Shown here: in pieces, positions 12,012 through 22,648 of the stretch | Layout of the letters: each line of letters opens with the position of its first letter | Numbering within the stretch: position 1 is the stretch's first letter | Assembly: GCA_018340375.1 (NCBI GenBank) | Contig: JAFFJZ010000011.1 | Span: forward strand, 186,001 to 250,000 | Direction of reading: 5' to 3' | Length of the DNA stretch: 64,000 nt | Source of the DNA: Gonatopus flavifemur | Lineage: Eukaryota; Arthropoda; Insecta; Hymenoptera; Dryinidae | Program-made: the position numbers and the translations under genes | The notes under the pieces: generated by a model | Database searches by the model: none | Told to the model about the DNA's origin: nothing | The model's input: the letters and a program-made list of their open reading frames with translations, nothing else

Positions 12012-12451
12012 TACACTTATATGGTGAAAAATTCAGAATCAGATGTATACATGAACGTCAGCGACATGAACATACGACGAAATCGAGGTATGGAAGCTGT
12101 GAGCAAAGTTGAGATTCTATTTCTTTCTTCCCTTCCACTGATACCCACGCATAGTAATAACATTGGCGACTGCACTCGCAGCGATATCAGCCGCAGACAA
12201 CTCACGATCTGGGAAACCAGTCACAGCCATTTTGAATTCTTGTATTCATCCTATCCTGAACCCTGTCTTTTCTTCCTCTCTTCCTCTCTTCTTCTCTTCA
12301 TTCGACAACAATCGACAATTCAAATGAAAATAAGAAACAAAAACTTGAAAATAATTTTCTTCGTAATGAATTATAATTTATCGTTGAGATCAAAAGATCT
12401 ATACAAAAAGTTCAACAACTCTGAGTTATGTTCAATTTCATACAATAGATA
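12012..12451. other. No confirmed gene; small coding-like patch
   Basis: At about 12117-12230 base composition is more balanced and a minus-strand frame of 38 codons (MAVTGFPDRELSAADIAA...) has a protein-like look before a stop. No domain is recognised and no splice context is clear. The rest is AT-rich. Confidence 0.3.
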
Positions 12452-12717
12452 CACGGAGAAAAAGGTATCTTAAAAAGTACCATAATTTATGGATTTTCTG
12501 CGCTGGTCTGACCGAGTCTAAATATTTACCTGAAAAAACCTCTAAAAGTACCATAATGTCTTGGACTTTTATACGGAAGGTACCATACTTATTTCAAAAA
12601 GTCCAAGAAATGATGGTACTTTTAGAGATTCATGCAAGTGAATATTCCGACTCGGGTCGGACCAGCGCTGAAAATCCATAAATTATGGTATTTTTCAAGA
12701 TATCTGTTTTCTCAGTG
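12452..12717. mobile_element. MITE, CACGGAGAAAAAGG ends
   Basis: 266 bp with TA duplication. Strong palindrome: arms share AAGTACCATAATTTATGGAT and CGCTGGTC-type words. Distantly related to 14149-14383, which has the same layout (AAAAAnCCCATAATTTAT). Confidence 0.8.
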
Positions 12718-13042
12718 TATCATAAATACAGATTCAGCTATAATTTCGCACGCATGAAATTCATCGCATCGCAATTAACCAAGTGAATTAAAGATTATAT
12801 TAGTATATATGATCACTATTAATATAGAGAATTTAGCATAGATGTGAGATTGGAGAATTATAGACCGCTTACCAAACATTGAGGTACTTCTTATATTAAT
12901 TCGGAGTCTGGAGGTGAGACTGTCAAAGGGTGTGTGTTCCAATATATACTAGGACGCGAAGTATTTCATGAATTTGTATGTTTTCAATAATAATCATTTC
13001 CTCCTTTCCTAACAACATTTAATGAGAGACACTCAACCAGTA
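12718..13042. other. No gene seen
   Basis: AT-rich, no open frame, no recognised repeat. Confidence 0.4.
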
Positions 13043-13341
13043 CACGGAAAGACCGGGTCTATTAATAGTTCGGAAGAATTTATTAACGTTTAGAAAAATG
13101 ACTATCAATTTAGGGAAAAAGAGGATCGCTGGAAAATATTCGTAGTAAGTCTACCAAAAATTCATAGTCAAAATATTAACAGTTGATAGGTTCATTGGTA
13201 GTTTTCACAGTGAAACTATCAATTTTTAATACATCGTCTACGAATTCTTAGTAGACTCACTACGAATATTTTTCAGCGATCCTTGTTTTCCCTAAATTGA
13301 CAGTCATTTTTCTAAATATTAATAGACCCGGTCTTTCCGTG
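13043..13341. mobile_element. 299-bp MITE family (CACGGAAAGACCGGG), copy 1
   Basis: Starts CACGGAAAGACCGGGTCTAT and ends with the inverse, TA on both sides, exactly 299 bp. Long foldback: GATCGCTGAAAAATATTCGT and TGAGTCTACTAAAAATTCGTA type arms occur on both sides of a small loop. Other copies: 37435, 50184, 52841, 56300. Confidence 0.9.
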
Positions 13342-13345
13342 TAGA

Positions 13346-13500
13346 TGTAGGGGTGCGCGAGACGAGATTCTCGACAATACTTTGAAAGTCTCGTCTCGGT
13401 ATCGAGAAATATCATCAGATGCGAGTATCGTCTCTGTATTGTCTCGGTATCGTTGGACACGGTATCGGTATCGTCTCGCCAGTATTGGCATCGCCTATTA
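13346..13500. mobile_element. Possible hAT-like element end
   Basis: AGGGGTGCGCGAGACGAGA followed by many GTCTCGGTATCG words; such ends occur in some hAT elements. Only one end is visible, and no partner end or 8-bp duplication was found. Confidence 0.25.
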
Positions 13501-13551
13501 TTTCTGATGAAAGTAACAATACTCCACCATTATACTCTGAATATCAGTGTA

Positions 13552-14146
13552 CACGGAAAAAAAGGAATAGTTGCAGCAACTACTTAAATGGTCGATTTTC
13601 GACCATCTACTTGAGTAGTTGCTGCACACGCAGAGAATTTTGTAGTTATCGATTATTATAATTATTTTGTAATGTTGGACTATACTGACACTGTGGCCGA
13701 AATCATTCAACGTTGATTTTTAAATACTTCGCGGACATCTCTTTTCACGGAAAGAAAATTGTAATTCTTCTTTGTTTTGTGTCCAACTTTACTACATTGT
13801 ACCGTAATTTCAATCATTATCATAGCAATATTCATCGTAATGTCAGTATGGTCCAACTTTACAAAAACATAGTAATATTCAATACATTTTTGTTACAATT
13901 TATACCACAAAATTTTCTCCGTGCAGCTACTTAGTAGTCAGGACAAGTAACACGTTAGCTGCCTCAACTAACTAAAATACTCCGTAGATTGCCAAGTATT
14001 TACTTTAGCTAGTGCAACTATCGAGTTAGTTTAGGCAGCTAACGTGATACTTGTCCTGACTACTAAGTAGTTGCAGCAACTATTCAAGTAGATGGTCGAA
14101 AATCGACTATTTAAGTAGTTGCTGCAACTATTCCTTTTTCTCCGTG
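13552..14146. mobile_element. MITE with TAGTTGCAGCAACTA array, interrupted
   Basis: The ends CACGGAAAAAAAGGAATAG and CTATTCCTTTTTCTCCGTG are flanked by TA. The interior consists of nested palindromes TAGTTGCWGCAACTA, GTCGATTTTCGAC and ACTTAGTAGTC. A different MITE interrupts the left arm at 13627-13923; the right arm is continuous there and serves as its empty site. Confidence 0.85.
13627..13923. mobile_element. 298-bp MITE family (CACGCAGAGAATTTTG), nested copy
   Basis: Closely matches 52450-52747. Flanked by CA on both sides instead of TA. The interior carries ATTTTGTAATGTTGGACTATACTGACA and later GTCAGTATGGTCCAAC type arms. Non-coding. Confidence 0.85.
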
Positions 14147-14148
14147 TA

Positions 14149-14383
14149 CACGTAGAAAAAGATATTTTAAAAACCCCCATAATTTATTGAGGATTAGCAC
14201 CAGTCTGTGGTGAATGAAATTATTTACCTGAATATAGCTTCAAAAGTACCATAATTTCCTGTAGAAATACGTCTAATTATGGGGCTTTTTGAGAGTAAAT
14301 TCAGGTGAAAACTTTATCTGTCAGAGACTGGCGCTGATCCTCAATAAATTACGGGACTTTTCGACACATCTGTTTTCTGCGTG
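14149..14383. mobile_element. MITE abutting the previous one
   Basis: CACGTAGAAAAAGATATTTT to CTGTTTTCTGCGTG, 235 bp. The TA at 14147-14148 is also the right TA of the element 13552-14146, so the two share one dinucleotide. Right TA is 14384-14385. Related in layout to 12452-12717. Confidence 0.75.
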
Positions 14384-14385
14384 TA

Positions 14386-14698
14386 ATTTCATTCCTCTGG
14401 TATTGGTTTGATCGTCGCAAGAGGATCTTTGAGTGTAAAAACATAGATTATGATTATTCAGAGTTTCTTCAAATTGATTCATATTCGCGACTCTCGCAGT
14501 AAAGTCCCCTCTATGATCACGATCAAGTCTGAGTATTTTGAAATGAGCCAGCATAACATATCGTCTAGTTTATTGAGGAATTGATGAAAATCAGAGCTAA
14601 GTTTCGTATAAACTCAAACCATTTTAATAAATATACATTTATCTGAAATCAGTGAAGTTTCGGTAGAATGATAATGTTCATCGTATAATGTAATAATA
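14386..14698. other. No gene seen
   Basis: AT-rich, a 77-codon minus frame with no motif, no recognised repeat. Confidence 0.35.
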
Positions 14699-14906
14699 CA
14701 TTGTAAAAAACGGTATCAAAACGGGATCAGAATTCATACAGAATCAACACCACGTGGATTCTATACAAATCCATCTCAAAATCGGTGTCAAAATGACACC
14801 GAACGATGTTAGAATGACACTTTATGGTGTGGAAATAACACCATGTGGTGTTAAAACAACACTATTTGGTGTGAATTTTTATTAAGCCTGCCAATTTTTC
14901 ACATTG
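14699..14906. mobile_element. MITE with GGTGTCA palindrome array
   Basis: CATTGTAAAAAACGG at the left and TTTTTCACATTG at the right, TA outside. The interior has CGGTGTCAAAATGACACCG and further GGTGTnnnnnACACC units. Its right TA (14907-14908) doubles as the left TA of the next element. Confidence 0.65.
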
Positions 14907-14908
14907 TA

Positions 14909-15374
14909 CACGGAGAAAAATGTAGGTCGAAAATATAGTAATCTTGAATAAAAATTTGAGAATATTTCTTAGAATCTGAGAGTTTTTCTGGAATGCATAA
15001 TAAAGACAAAGCGTTTCACTTTTTTGTGGAATTTTATTCGAAAAACAATGAAAAATTATCAACACCTCATTAAGAATAGAGAAACATATGACCTTTCCAA
15101 AAGTCCCGCGTGAAATTTTACAAAAATAGTGAGAAAATTTCAATATCCTACTATTCACTTTGTGAAATTTCGTATGCGACTTTTGGGAAGTTCATATGTT
15201 TCTCTATTCTATATTAAGTATTGATAATTCTGCATTATTTTTCGAATACAATTCCACAAAAAAATGGACCGTTTGGTCTTTATTATGCATTTAAGGAAAA
15301 TTCACAGATTTTGAGAAATATTCTCAAATTTTTATTAAAGATGACTATATTTTTGACCTGCATTTTTCTCCGTG
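14909..15374. mobile_element. MITE, CACGGAGAAAAATG ends, 466 bp
   Basis: Long inverted repeat. Arms share ATATTTCTTAGAATCTGAGA-like sequence, CATAATAAAGAC, and GTCGCATACGAAATTTCAC-type words. TA at both ends. The frames on both strands are mirror readings of the arms. Confidence 0.8.
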
Positions 15375-15526
15375 TACCGCCGCTGGCTCTTCCCAGATCG
15401 GCTTTTCTAACTACAGGAGCTTCGTTGCAATGTCAGCTTTGAAAATCGGTAGGCAGGCACATGAGAGGACGTGTAAGCCATGTTTCATAAATGCCATATG
15501 TATCCCGTTGAGCAGAAGAGTCCGTA

Positions 15527-15800
15527 TCCAAGCAGCACCAGAATATACTATGAACATTCTTCGAATATTCGAAACATGTTCTATGCACATGCGAATGAGA
15601 CCGTTTCATAGGTGCTATGCATATTCATCGAACGTATGTGATCGAATATACGACGATACATTGATTGAACGTCGATTGAATGAATGTCGTACATTTCGTG
15701 TATACTGTGTACGTCCCAAGTATATTTGAAACAGTCTCACTCGTACATTCTACGAACGTTTCCCGTTCATATATACTTTGAAATCCTGTTGCTGCTTGGG
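15527..15800 (+). mobile_element. 318-bp family, internally deleted
   Basis: TCCAAGCAGCACCAGAATAT to GTTGCTGCTTGGG, TA both sides, 274 bp because about 45 bp near the right end is missing. Confidence 0.8.
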
Positions 15801-15957
15801 TAATAACCGGAATATTTGAAAAACCGTAAAAATCCTCAAATCCAATGCGCGGCTGGTTAGCAGCGTGATCCTTTTTTGCTATTTCTTATCTACTTGTGAG
15901 GAATCCATTGGAGCAGTACTTTCATTTACAAGAAGAGAAGAAAGTCGATGTTGATCA

Positions 15958-16984
15958 CACTGAGAAAAACCACACAGTTGCTGTAACTAAATGCTAGCCA
16001 GAGCAGCAAAATAATTTATTCATGTATGAGATGGCTAGACTTTTATTCAAGCGGCGCATTTTGTTTAGTCAATTAAATTTAGTTGGAATGAGTAAAACTT
16101 TCACTCCTCACAAATCAATATTTCGACGTTGTGACAACCAAATATTCCAATGGAATCAAAATGGCATCCCAACTGAATTATTTAGTTGATAGAATATGGT
16201 TTTACTGAAATATTGTTAGTTATTGAACATCAGATATCGACTAGGAATCTCTGAACGACCTCACTAGAAATGACTCCAGTCATTTTCCAGGTCATTACAA
16301 GGCATTGCTAGGCCTTGAAAATCACTCACAAAGGCATCGTAAGGTCTTGCAAGGCCTAGGGAATAACTTGACTGATTTCTACTAAGGATATTTTAGTCAG
16401 GAGAGGTTTCGAGAAACTTTTTGCATTTCTACTTACTACATATTTTAGCACAATCTCACTGCATAAGAAAAGATTTTGTACGAATATTCTCCAAACAAAA
16501 CCATCACAGAACCGATAAACCGATGGAATTGAAAACTTTTGTCATGGAGTAATCTATTCTCCCAAAAATAAAATACAAAATTCAGTATCGCCATTGCACG
16601 CTGTTGCAGACGTGTCGTTGAAAAGGGGGCATGGGTAGATATACCGGTAAAACAATTGAAGATGATGAAATGGTAGTCAGCGCATGCGTAATCAGATTCT
16701 ATTTGCTAAGGAACTCATTTAAATAAATATTTTAAACTGCCTTGAATTAACATTTTTGAAATGAAACAATTTATTCAACGCGCATAAATTTTTAGTTGTC
16801 ACAAATAACTTATTTATGCTACTGTTAACTCAACTTTTGTATTTGAAATGAACAGACGTCAAATTATTGTTTTTGCTAATGCAAACAAATTTTTATTCGT
16901 ATCAAATAATGATTTATTCAAACGAACTAACAGATTATCAACTAATGTATTTTTGCTCACACAACTAAGCGATTTCTCTCAGTG
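15958..16984. mobile_element. Large CACTGAGAAAAAC element, about 1 kb
   Basis: Inverted ends CACTGAGAAAAACC and GATTTCTCTCAGTG flanked by CA on both sides. The interior holds AACTAAATG, CAACTGAATTATTTAGTTG and ACAAATNNTTTATT words in both orientations. An unrelated-looking patch near 16255-16390 with AGGCCTTG repeats may be a further insertion. No gene. Confidence 0.6.
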
Positions 16985-17181
16985 CATGAGCTATGTTGTC
17001 CGTGGAAGGTTTCTTTCTTATGCTCATACACTGTTCTATCAATGAATCACTTTGATCTACCACCAGATTTAGAAGAAGCATTTGAGATTTGTTAACCTTC
17101 GCTATCAGTGCTCTCCCCTTCATTCGTGTTTCTTGTTTCTAACACACAGCCAGGAGAAATACTCTGAATGTAGGCTCAAGT

Positions 17182-17409
17182 CAGTGATGTCAGAATATTC
17201 AGAATGCCAGATTTGGGACCGAGGCCCTTCTTACCATCTCCATTGACCGCTTCCCTTTTCGCCCACCATGCGGATGTAATCGGGCGAGCGAGAAAGAAGA
17301 AGTAACTATCACTCTCTCGCTCGTCCGACTTGGACCGCATGGTGGGAGAAACGGGAAGCGGTCGATTGGGAAAGTAAAAACGGTCTTGGTCCCGAATCTG
17401 GCATCACTG
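17182..17409. mobile_element. hAT-like foldback MITE (CAGTGATG ends)
   Basis: Starts CAGTGATGTCAG and ends CTGGCATCACTG. Flanks GCTCAAGT and GCTCGAGT form an 8-bp target duplication with one change, the hAT length. Arms share GGGACC, GACCGCTTCCC, CCCACCATGCGG and GCGAGCGAGAAAG. Frames over it are palindrome shadows. Confidence 0.75.
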
Positions 17410-17577
17410 GCTCGAGTAGATGAAACCGTATGGTTTATTGTCGAGGTATCATTTACGCGTTTCAGAACAACATTTTTCTCCAAGGATTTCAACTGGTCTT
17501 GATATTGACACATAGAATCTTGTGTGTTTCTCGTTGCTCTCTCGTTCAATCATTCGAAATTGCGAATTTAGCGTCTT

Positions 17578-17686
17578 CCCAGACAGCACAACGTGCGACT
17601 GGAACGTTTATGGAGGGTTTATAGAACGTAGGAGAAGTTTTCTGAACGTTCAGAAAACATCCCAGAGACACATTGTGCTGTTAGGG
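17578..17686. mobile_element. CCCAGACAGCAC family, copy 1 (109 bp)
   Basis: CCCAGACAGCACAACGTGC to ACATTGTGCTGTTAGGG. The middle has TTTTCTGAACGTTCAGAAAA, a perfect palindrome. Same length as 53150-53258. Confidence 0.8.
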
Positions 17687-18700
17687 TTGAAACTTCTGAG
17701 CGTCTTTGAATATATGATTTTTCAGTCGCGTGTGAGTATGACACGCTAGCACAAGGCGAGAAACTTCCTTTGTACCGAGTCGCACCACTCTATCAATGTT
17801 ATCCATTGATACGTTTATTTGGATTTTGGCGAGTCTGAACGACGGTTGATAACAGGCATCGATTTCTATCGGAGTTATCCGCTAGCTGATATATAAAATG
17901 GTTTTTATTTTTCTTTGCTGTTTAAATATTCGATTTGCTTATCCAGAATGGCTACTGGTTTTCCAAGGGAGGAACAAGCCCAAGTAACACCAATGTGCGT
18001 CAAATATTCTCCGAAAGTTCTTAGGATATTTAAATGTCCTGCAAACATTCTCAGAATGTTTGACGCACGTTTTGTGCTACTAGGGAGGCTGTTCTGAACG
18101 CTCACATTTCTGTTGGTAATTGTTTAAATCTTTACGAATAAGTTCATTCGATTGCACTAATGTATTTGGGGTAGCTTCTAAATTAGACACTTTGCCATGG
18201 ATAAGTTCGTTTGATCGAACTACGGATTTTGTAGTACTTTCTACATTGTACACTTTATCTTTTGTTTCTCCCACATCCTTCTGCAGGTCTGTTGAGAGAG
18301 CTCGCGAACCCTCTGAAGTAGTTATAACTTTGATTGGAAAAATCCATTATGTTGTATTCAAGACGACGAATATACACGCATCTTACGTATGAGTATTGAA
18401 TCGTAACGAAAACACATCTTATCCGTATGAAGGCTGATACCGAACTTAAAAAGGAAAGTTAGAATTACTCTTCTAGACGATTAATATCGTCTATTTATGA
18501 AATCTGGTCTCACACAATGTTCTGTTATGAAAATAACGGAAAGCTAGAATATTAAAGATATGAGTTTCTAAACTATCAAGTTTTCAAACTATCTCTCTAA
18601 AAAAGTGGAATCTCACTCTAAAAATTCTAAAGAGTGCATTATTTGGTCTGGTATTCCTTATGATCTGATACGTAAACCGTGACTTCACTCCAATTCTTCA
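17687..18700. other. No gene seen apart from one short repeat
   Basis: AT-rich. Includes the short element at 17979-18085. At 18590-18640 there is a fragment with CTCTCTAAAAAAGTGG and CACTCTAAAAATTCTAAAGAG, matching the ends of the element at 60726-60997. Confidence 0.4.
17979..18085. mobile_element. CCCAAGTAACACC short element
   Basis: CCCAAGTAACACCAATGTGC at left, GCACGTTTTGTGCTACTAGGG at right, about 107 bp. Inverted inner words TGCGTCAAATATTCTC and GAATGTTTGACGCA. A diverged member of the CCCANNYAGCA group. Confidence 0.6.
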
Positions 18701-18810
18701 CACCCGGAAAAATATGTTTAGCTGTATCAGCTAGATTTTAGCTATCATAGCTAGATATTTCGCTGCAGCAGCTAGAATTTAGCTGGTACAGCTGAACATT
18801 TTTTTCCGTG
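18701..18810. mobile_element. Short MITE with TTAGCTG palindrome array
   Basis: CACCCGGAAAAATATG to TTTTTTTCCGTG, 110 bp, CA on both sides. The interior is four units of the type TTAGCTGTATCAGCTAGA. Same architecture as 675-1002 with a different palindrome. Confidence 0.8.
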
Positions 18811-19243
18811 CAGTAAGTAATTTCTGATCGAACTTTCAATTACACGTAACAGGAGCAAAAGTTATTCATGTCAATGAAAAATTACACTTACATTACAATG
18901 GAATTTAGGTTACAACCAGATACATTATGTTGTGATATAATATAGCAAGAATTTGGAATTGTGTTACGTGTAAATGAATTCCCAATTCGTTTACCGAGAA
19001 TTAAGAATTTCACTCACAAATATATTCGAAAAATGCATGGAATTTGAAGAAATTTTACATTGTCGATTCTTGTCAATGCTTATGAGCCGATGGAATTTTA
19101 CACTAACCTATCAGCATCTACTATACTCATTCTTCTAATTTATTCATTTAATTTAACCACTCGGGAAAACATGAGAATTGGCCAGATATGACCATCTATG
19201 ATCATGCAAGATCATACTCTGCGTGGTGGATAAAAGAAGGTAT
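18811..19243. other. No gene seen
   Basis: AT-rich. ATTACACTTACATTACAATGG and TGTTACGTGTAAATG words hint at a worn element, but no ends are visible. Confidence 0.35.
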
Positions 19244-19350
19244 ACCAACAGCACGCTGTATTCCCGTGCGGTCACCCATCTAAGTACTGCCCTGCTTAAC
19301 CTCGGTACTCGAATGAGAACCCGTGCGTTCAACAGGCTATGCCCATTGGC
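19244..19350 (-). pseudogene. 5S rRNA-derived sequence (pseudogene or SINE head)
   Basis: Read on the minus strand from 19350, it follows the eukaryotic 5S rRNA outline end to end: GCCAATGGGCATAGCC start, GGTTCTCATTCGAG, ACCGAGGTTAAGCA, then AGTACTTAGATGGGTGACCG, and GCTGTTGGT at the end. It is about 107 nt where 5S is about 120; roughly a dozen bases are missing between the GTTAAGCA and GTACTTAGATGGG segments, which removes part of the internal promoter region. A TTTT run about ten bases downstream could end Pol III transcription. The deletion argues against a working rRNA gene. Alternatives are a dispersed pseudogene or the head of a 5S-derived SINE. Confidence 0.75.
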
Positions 19351-19709
19351 TTGGGAGTCAATGAAAAAATTCATTATTTATGTTGCATGTTACATTATTT
19401 ATATTGAGTCCCCTTTTGAAACCTCAAACACACTTTCCATAACTTCCATGGAATCTCATGCGGTTCGATTGGACTATTCTTGAGACAAGAAGAACAGAAG
19501 TTTAAGTATAGTAAATAAGTTCTCATACATATGGATGAACCAGATTTGACGAGGCATGATCATGAATCATTTTTCCCCCAGTTGTTCTTATACATTCGAT
19601 GTTCCACATGATCTGGCATGGTGAGGAATGAGTTTTTCCCAGGCGAACTTGAAAATTATATGTTGCACATGATCTTACATGATCATGCATGGCAGGAAGG
19701 TGTGCAAAA
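19351..19709. other. No gene; CATGATCATG-rich stretch
   Basis: Several CATGATCATGCATGG and ACATGATCTGGCATG words here and at 19165-19220 lie on both sides of the 5S-derived sequence. They may be the subterminal repeats of one element, but I cannot identify its ends. Confidence 0.35.
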
Positions 19710-19839
19710 CAGGGATGAGCATTTTTGTACTCCCGGAGTACTTTTGGTAGGGAATATTTTTTTTTGACCTCATATTTTATTTTAGAGACAAATTGTACAA
19801 AAAAAGTACTCCCCACTAACAGTAAAATGCCCATTCCTG
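19710..19839. mobile_element. hAT-like MITE, 130 bp
   Basis: CAGGGATGAGCATTTTTGTA to AAAATGCCCATTCCTG inverted ends. Flanks GTGCAAAA (19702-19709) and GTACAAAA (19840-19847) make an 8-bp duplication with one change. The interior includes GTACTCCCGGAGTAC. Non-coding. Confidence 0.75.
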
Positions 19840-20019
19840 GTACAAAATTGTGGGGGTCCATATTTGCACCTGTCTGGAGTCAGTGTACATAAAATGATTG
19901 TCCAAATGGTTGTTTCAAATGATTGTTGGAATCGCTTTTTACTTGGTTGAATATGCATAATACACATGGTCACGTCAGTGTAGATTCATTGAGGCAAGAA
20001 AATTATTCTAATAATATAT

Positions 20020-20145
20020 GTAGTTGGATATGGCGAACCATAATACGTAGTTGAGTCAATAGAATATTCGGTAGACCCAATCATATTTTACAGAGTCTAC
20101 AGATTCTGTTGACTCAACGAAGTATATACTTGGTTGCGCCAACTA
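20020..20145. mobile_element. Short foldback
   Basis: TAGTTGGATATGGCGAACCA and TTGGTTGCGCCAACTA ends, with GTTGAGTCAATAGAAT and ATTCTGTTGACTCAAC inside. Ends directly against the next repeat. Confidence 0.55.
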
Positions 20146-20935
20146 GCCAAGTAGCAACAGACATTCCCTTATAACATTCTTAAATTCTGCACATTCAGTG
20201 CAGATGCAATGCATATGAATTTCATGTTCAATGTGAAATTCACATAGCAAATACATAGGATGTACAAAATTCGAAAAAGTTATAAGGGTTCGAACGTATA
20301 CACGAAATAGAAACGTCGTTTGTAGAATGTATGAATGAGACTGTTTTGAGTATACTCGGTATGTACATAGTACATTCGAAATGTAGGGTAAGGCGGGGTA
20401 ATATGCCAGTGTGGGTAAAATGCCACTTGGGTGATATTTTCCAAAATTACCGCAGATATCAGTCATAGCTTAGTCATATGTTTTTCGGAATCAGTTAGTC
20501 TACTGATTCAGAAGAACATATGATTGCCATCTGCGGTAATTTTGGAAAATATCACCCAAGTGGCATTTTACCCACACTGGCATATTACCCCGACTTACCC
20601 TATGTTGTTGAAGTTTGAATCTTTTTTAGTAACGAAACCAAAATTCAAACTTGCAGAATCTGATGAATAATCGTCATTTATCTTCTCAAATTGACTCCTT
20701 GACACTGGAAACATCGCTGGAAAATGTACTGCAAAATTTTGGGTCTCCAATAGCTAAGTATTCCCTTATTCGATTACTAATTCGTTTCAATAAACGATTC
20801 GAAATTGAGCAACATCGAAATGTACAGTATGCATTCAATCGACGTTCCGTTAACACACGTCCATACATTCGACTACGTACGTCCGATGAGTATACATCAC
20901 GCGTATGAAACGGTTTCGTTGTGAAATGTGCATTG
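20146..20935 (-). mobile_element. 318-bp family, broken remnant
   Basis: Starts GCCAAGTAGCAACAG; family sequence is visible to about 20383 and again at 20820-20935 (TTCAATCGACGTTC, GTATGAAACGGTTTCG). A foldback (20386-20600) and unrelated sequence lie between. Confidence 0.55.
20386..20600. mobile_element. TAGGG-type foldback element
   Basis: GGGTAAGGCGGGGTAATATG to CATATTACCCCGACTTACCC, TA at both ends, 215 bp. The arms match almost completely; the inner word ATGCCACTTGGGTGATATTT is mirrored. Non-coding. Confidence 0.85.
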
Positions 20936-21409
20936 GATACCCTAATGGAAATGTTACAACGTGTTTTTTGGTGTGAATTGGTGTGATTTGGTTTTTTGGT
21001 GTCAGTGCAGATCAAGTGAAAAATCAGTTTTGGTTTGTTATTTCACCATGAAAACACGGTGTATTTGTGAATTTTCCACACTAATATCTTTGAGTTTCTT
21101 TGAAGTGGTCTACCCACTTTGGACGCAAAAAAAAGAAAAGATGATTTCATAAAGTTTTTTGATGGGTTCATATTATAGATGTGAATATAAAAGTTGTAAC
21201 ACTTGATAAATACACTCTGGAAATCATCATCATCAAGTGATCAGTCTTATAACTGGTTTGATGAAATCCTCCAACCCTATCTATTATCAGCTAAACGCCT
21301 AATTTCTGCATTTCTACGACAGCCCTTATTAATGTAGGTCTACCTTTACTAGTTTTACCATTCATTTTCCCTCCTAATATTGTTTTCAATAAACTATCAT
21401 GTCCTATAA

Positions 21410-21639
21410 CACAGTGAAAATTTTATATTAGATATTAGCATATTTATATTGTACTTTTGGGATATATTTGATTATATCGCTATGCACCACAATTTTACGA
21501 GCATTCACCATATTCTCTCGTGAGGATGGAGATAAATATCTTATAATTTAAAATAAATATAATTCTGAACCTCATAATAAAGTATATCCCATTAGTACCG
21601 TAAAAATATAGTAATCTTTAATATAAACTTTTCTCTGTG
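21410..21639. mobile_element. CACAGAGAAAAGTTTATATTA MITE in LINE B
   Basis: Ends CACAGTGAAAATTTTATATTA and TAATATAAACTTTTCTCTGTG. In LINE D the empty site reads GTCCTATCAGATTAC, so the duplicated target is CA (left copy now AA). Relatives start at 28059 and 54851. Confidence 0.75.
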
Positions 21640-21827
21640 CAGATTACGTCTTCTGTTAACGAGATGTTTCAACAGATTTTTCTTTTCATTCACCTCCTCA
21701 AGTACTTCTTCATTTTTTACTTCCTCTATCCATTTTATCCTGAGCATCCTTCTGTAACACTACAATTCAAAAGCTTCAAGTCTTCGTTGGTCAGTTTTTC
21801 TGATTGCCCAAGTTTCGCAACCATGTA

Positions 21828-22078
21828 CACTAAAAAAAAGGTCTAGTGCTTATGACGACGCGATATGGTTGAGATAAGTATTCGAAAGAAACAATAAACG
21901 GTAACGCTGTGACAACTGTAATATAGTTGGTAGAGCGAACTGGTATCCGCCCTACAACGATACGCATCTTTTCTCTATACACAGGGCTCGTTGTATTAAA
22001 CATGCTCTTCGCTGCCACAGCAATGCGTTGCGAACAGCATACACTTTCGTGGTAAGAACGAAAATTTTTTTCTCAGTG
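21828..22078. mobile_element. MITE in LINE B, CACTAAAAAAAAGG ends
   Basis: 251 bp, TA on both sides. LINE copies D and E read AACCATATAATGCTG without it, so one TA was duplicated. Confidence 0.85.
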
Positions 22079-22307
22079 TAATGCTGTGCTCCAAACGTAA
22101 CTCTTCAAAACTTTCATCCTCACTCCTCAATTAATATTCTTTGAGCATAATAACTGTTTCTTCTGTAACTCTGAAAATATATTTGAAAAAATTATTTTGA
22201 TTCATTTTAGTTACTTTTGGTGTAGAAAATTCACAAATACACTAGAAGACCACGGTGTTGAATCGGCTTATTTGATTCTATTAGGGTATTCCGAATCAAG
22301 AGAGGCG

Positions 22308-22625
22308 CCCAAGTAGCACTAGAATATACTATGAACGTTCTTCGCATATTCTGAATATGTTCTATGCACATTCGAATGAGACCGTTTCATAGGTACTATG
22401 CATGTTTATCGAACGTATGTAATCAAATATACGACGATACGTCACTCGAACGTCGATTGAATGAATATCGTACATTTCGGATGTATCATGTACGTTCTAA
22501 GTATATTTGAAACAGTCTCATTCGAAAATTCCATGAACGTTCATTATATGTTCTTCGTATCTCATTCGTACATTCTACGAACGTTTCTATTTCGTATATA
22601 CTTTGAACTTCCATTGCTGCTTGGG
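22308..22625 (+). mobile_element. 318-bp family, complete
   Basis: CCCAAGTAGCACTAGAATAT to TTGCTGCTTGGG, 318 bp. First of a run of related elements reaching 23936. Confidence 0.9.
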
Positions 22626-22648
22626 CGTCAGCGTCTCGACCCCAAGTA

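Larger units (their letters stand above)
21225..22165 (-). mobile_element. LINE copy B, 3' part, with two MITE insertions
   Basis: Minus-strand LINE fragment of the same family as A, D and E, with a short GAT tail at 21225-21235, then the AGTCTTATAACT hairpin variant and AATCCTCCAACCCT. The C-terminal coding region is interrupted at 21410-21639 and 21828-22078. Other copies give the uninterrupted sequence at both sites. Confidence 0.8.

Noticed and set aside
11802..12473. Longest uninterrupted non-transposon open frame (223 codons)
   Set aside because: It starts inside a MITE (11762-12011) and ends inside the next one (12452-12717); composition is AT-driven and no domain is present.
17199..17549. 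116-codon minus frame with Arg/Ser-rich composition
   Set aside because: Covers the foldback 17182-17409; symmetrical arms create open frames on both strands.
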